Shown here: piece after piece, positions 6,007-6,151 of the stretch
Numbering within the stretch: position 1 is the stretch's first letter
Layout of the letters: each line of letters opens with the position of its first letter
DNA from: Planctomycetota bacterium
GTDB lineage: Bacteria; Planctomycetota; SZUA-567; H5-PLA8; CALKMO01
NCBI GenBank assembly: GCA_026417845.1
Contig: JAOACM010000279.1
Location: 1-6,151 of the forward strand
Direction: 5' to 3'
Length of the DNA: 6,151 nt
Position numbers and translations under genes: made by a program
Notes under the pieces: model-generated
Databases searched by the model: none
What the model saw: the letters and a program-made list of their open reading frames with translations, nothing else
Told to the model about the DNA's origin: nothing

Positions 6007-6089
6007 AGAGCCTATCCAAAACCTCGGGCGCAGCGCTTTGGGTTCGAGGAAGCCTCCCTTCCCGTTAGGCGGGGGTTTGGACAGGCCCT
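6007..6089 (+). repeat. 83-bp palindromic MITE-like element, copy D
   Basis: It begins AGAGCCTATCCAAAACCTC and ends with the reverse complement of AGGGCCTGTCCAAACCC; the ends match at 16 of the first 21 positions. The core CGCAGCGCTTTGGG parallels the CGCAGAGCTTACGG of copy A. Its length is again 83 bp. It sits just before a possible gene start at the right edge. Confidence 0.7.
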
Positions 6090-6124
6090 GAGAGATACCG
6101 GATATGCAGGAGGGGAAACGACAC

Positions 6125-6151
6125 GTGAGGACGCTTACCGGAGCGGCGGGG
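6125..6151 (+). CDS. Possible start of a gene cut by the right edge
   Basis: A strong Shine-Dalgarno AGGAGGGG (6108-6115) stands 9 nt before GTG 6125, which opens a frame reading MRTLTGAAG to the window end. An in-frame ATG at 6104 is an alternative but has no good ribosome site. Nine codons are too few to name a product; the case rests on the ribosome site alone. Confidence 0.35.

Noticed and set aside
6077..6106. Possible promoter with TTGGAC inside the right end of repeat copy D reading into the right-edge gene
   Set aside because: At 17-18 bp spacing the -10 candidate (GGATAT or GATATG) matches the consensus poorly.

Overview
The window is GC-rich, with long shadow reading frames on both strands, and comes from a bacterium. 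The gene content fits the Planctomycetota/Verrucomicrobiota/Lentisphaerota sphere: an ADP-ribosylglycohydrolase-superfamily enzyme with a beta-rich tail, a membrane-anchored FecR-domain protein, and two genes resembling members of the ebo cluster. The lineage is inferred from gene content only, with low confidence. No tRNA, rRNA, CRISPR array or transposase gene was seen.

Layout. Four genes run on the minus strand, read right to left: an eboE-like TIM-barrel gene (5166 to 3907), a FecR-domain anchor protein (3468 to 2533), an ADP-ribosylglycohydrolase-family protein (2155 to 587), and the first 133 codons of an eboF-like alkaline-phosphatase-superfamily gene cut by the left edge (401 to 1). 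They are codirectional but separated by 182 to 438 bp, so they are not a tight operon. A good sigma70-type promoter lies upstream of eboE (-35 at 5285-5290, -10 at 5262-5267, 17 bp spacer). A tandem 14-bp repeat sits just behind it and could be an operator. To the right, on the plus strand, are an 86-residue orphan gene (5630-5890) and the possible start of another gene at the right edge (about 6125).

Intergenic DNA. The gaps from 3469 to 6103 carry a family of short palindromic elements. Three are exactly 83 bp (3501-3583, 5445-5527, 6007-6089), with ends reading AGAGCCTGTCC and the reverse complement. Degenerate relatives lie at 3617-3795. No coding capacity is visible in them, and they look like non-autonomous MITE or REP-type repeats. 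The 2165-2532 gap has a perfect 10-bp-stem hairpin directly followed, in transcript order, by a potential G-quadruplex tract. The 5891-6103 gap has a small palindrome, a perfect 9-bp hairpin and one 83-bp element.

How the genes may work together. EboE and EboF belong to the conserved ebo set, which in cyanobacteria has been linked to moving a metabolite precursor to the periplasm. Here the two are separated by a FecR-type membrane-anchored sensor or scaffold protein and an ADP-ribosylglycohydrolase-fold protein. Whether these four act in one pathway or are only neighbours cannot be decided from the window. The unusual gene order and the repeat-filled gaps argue for a rearranged locus.
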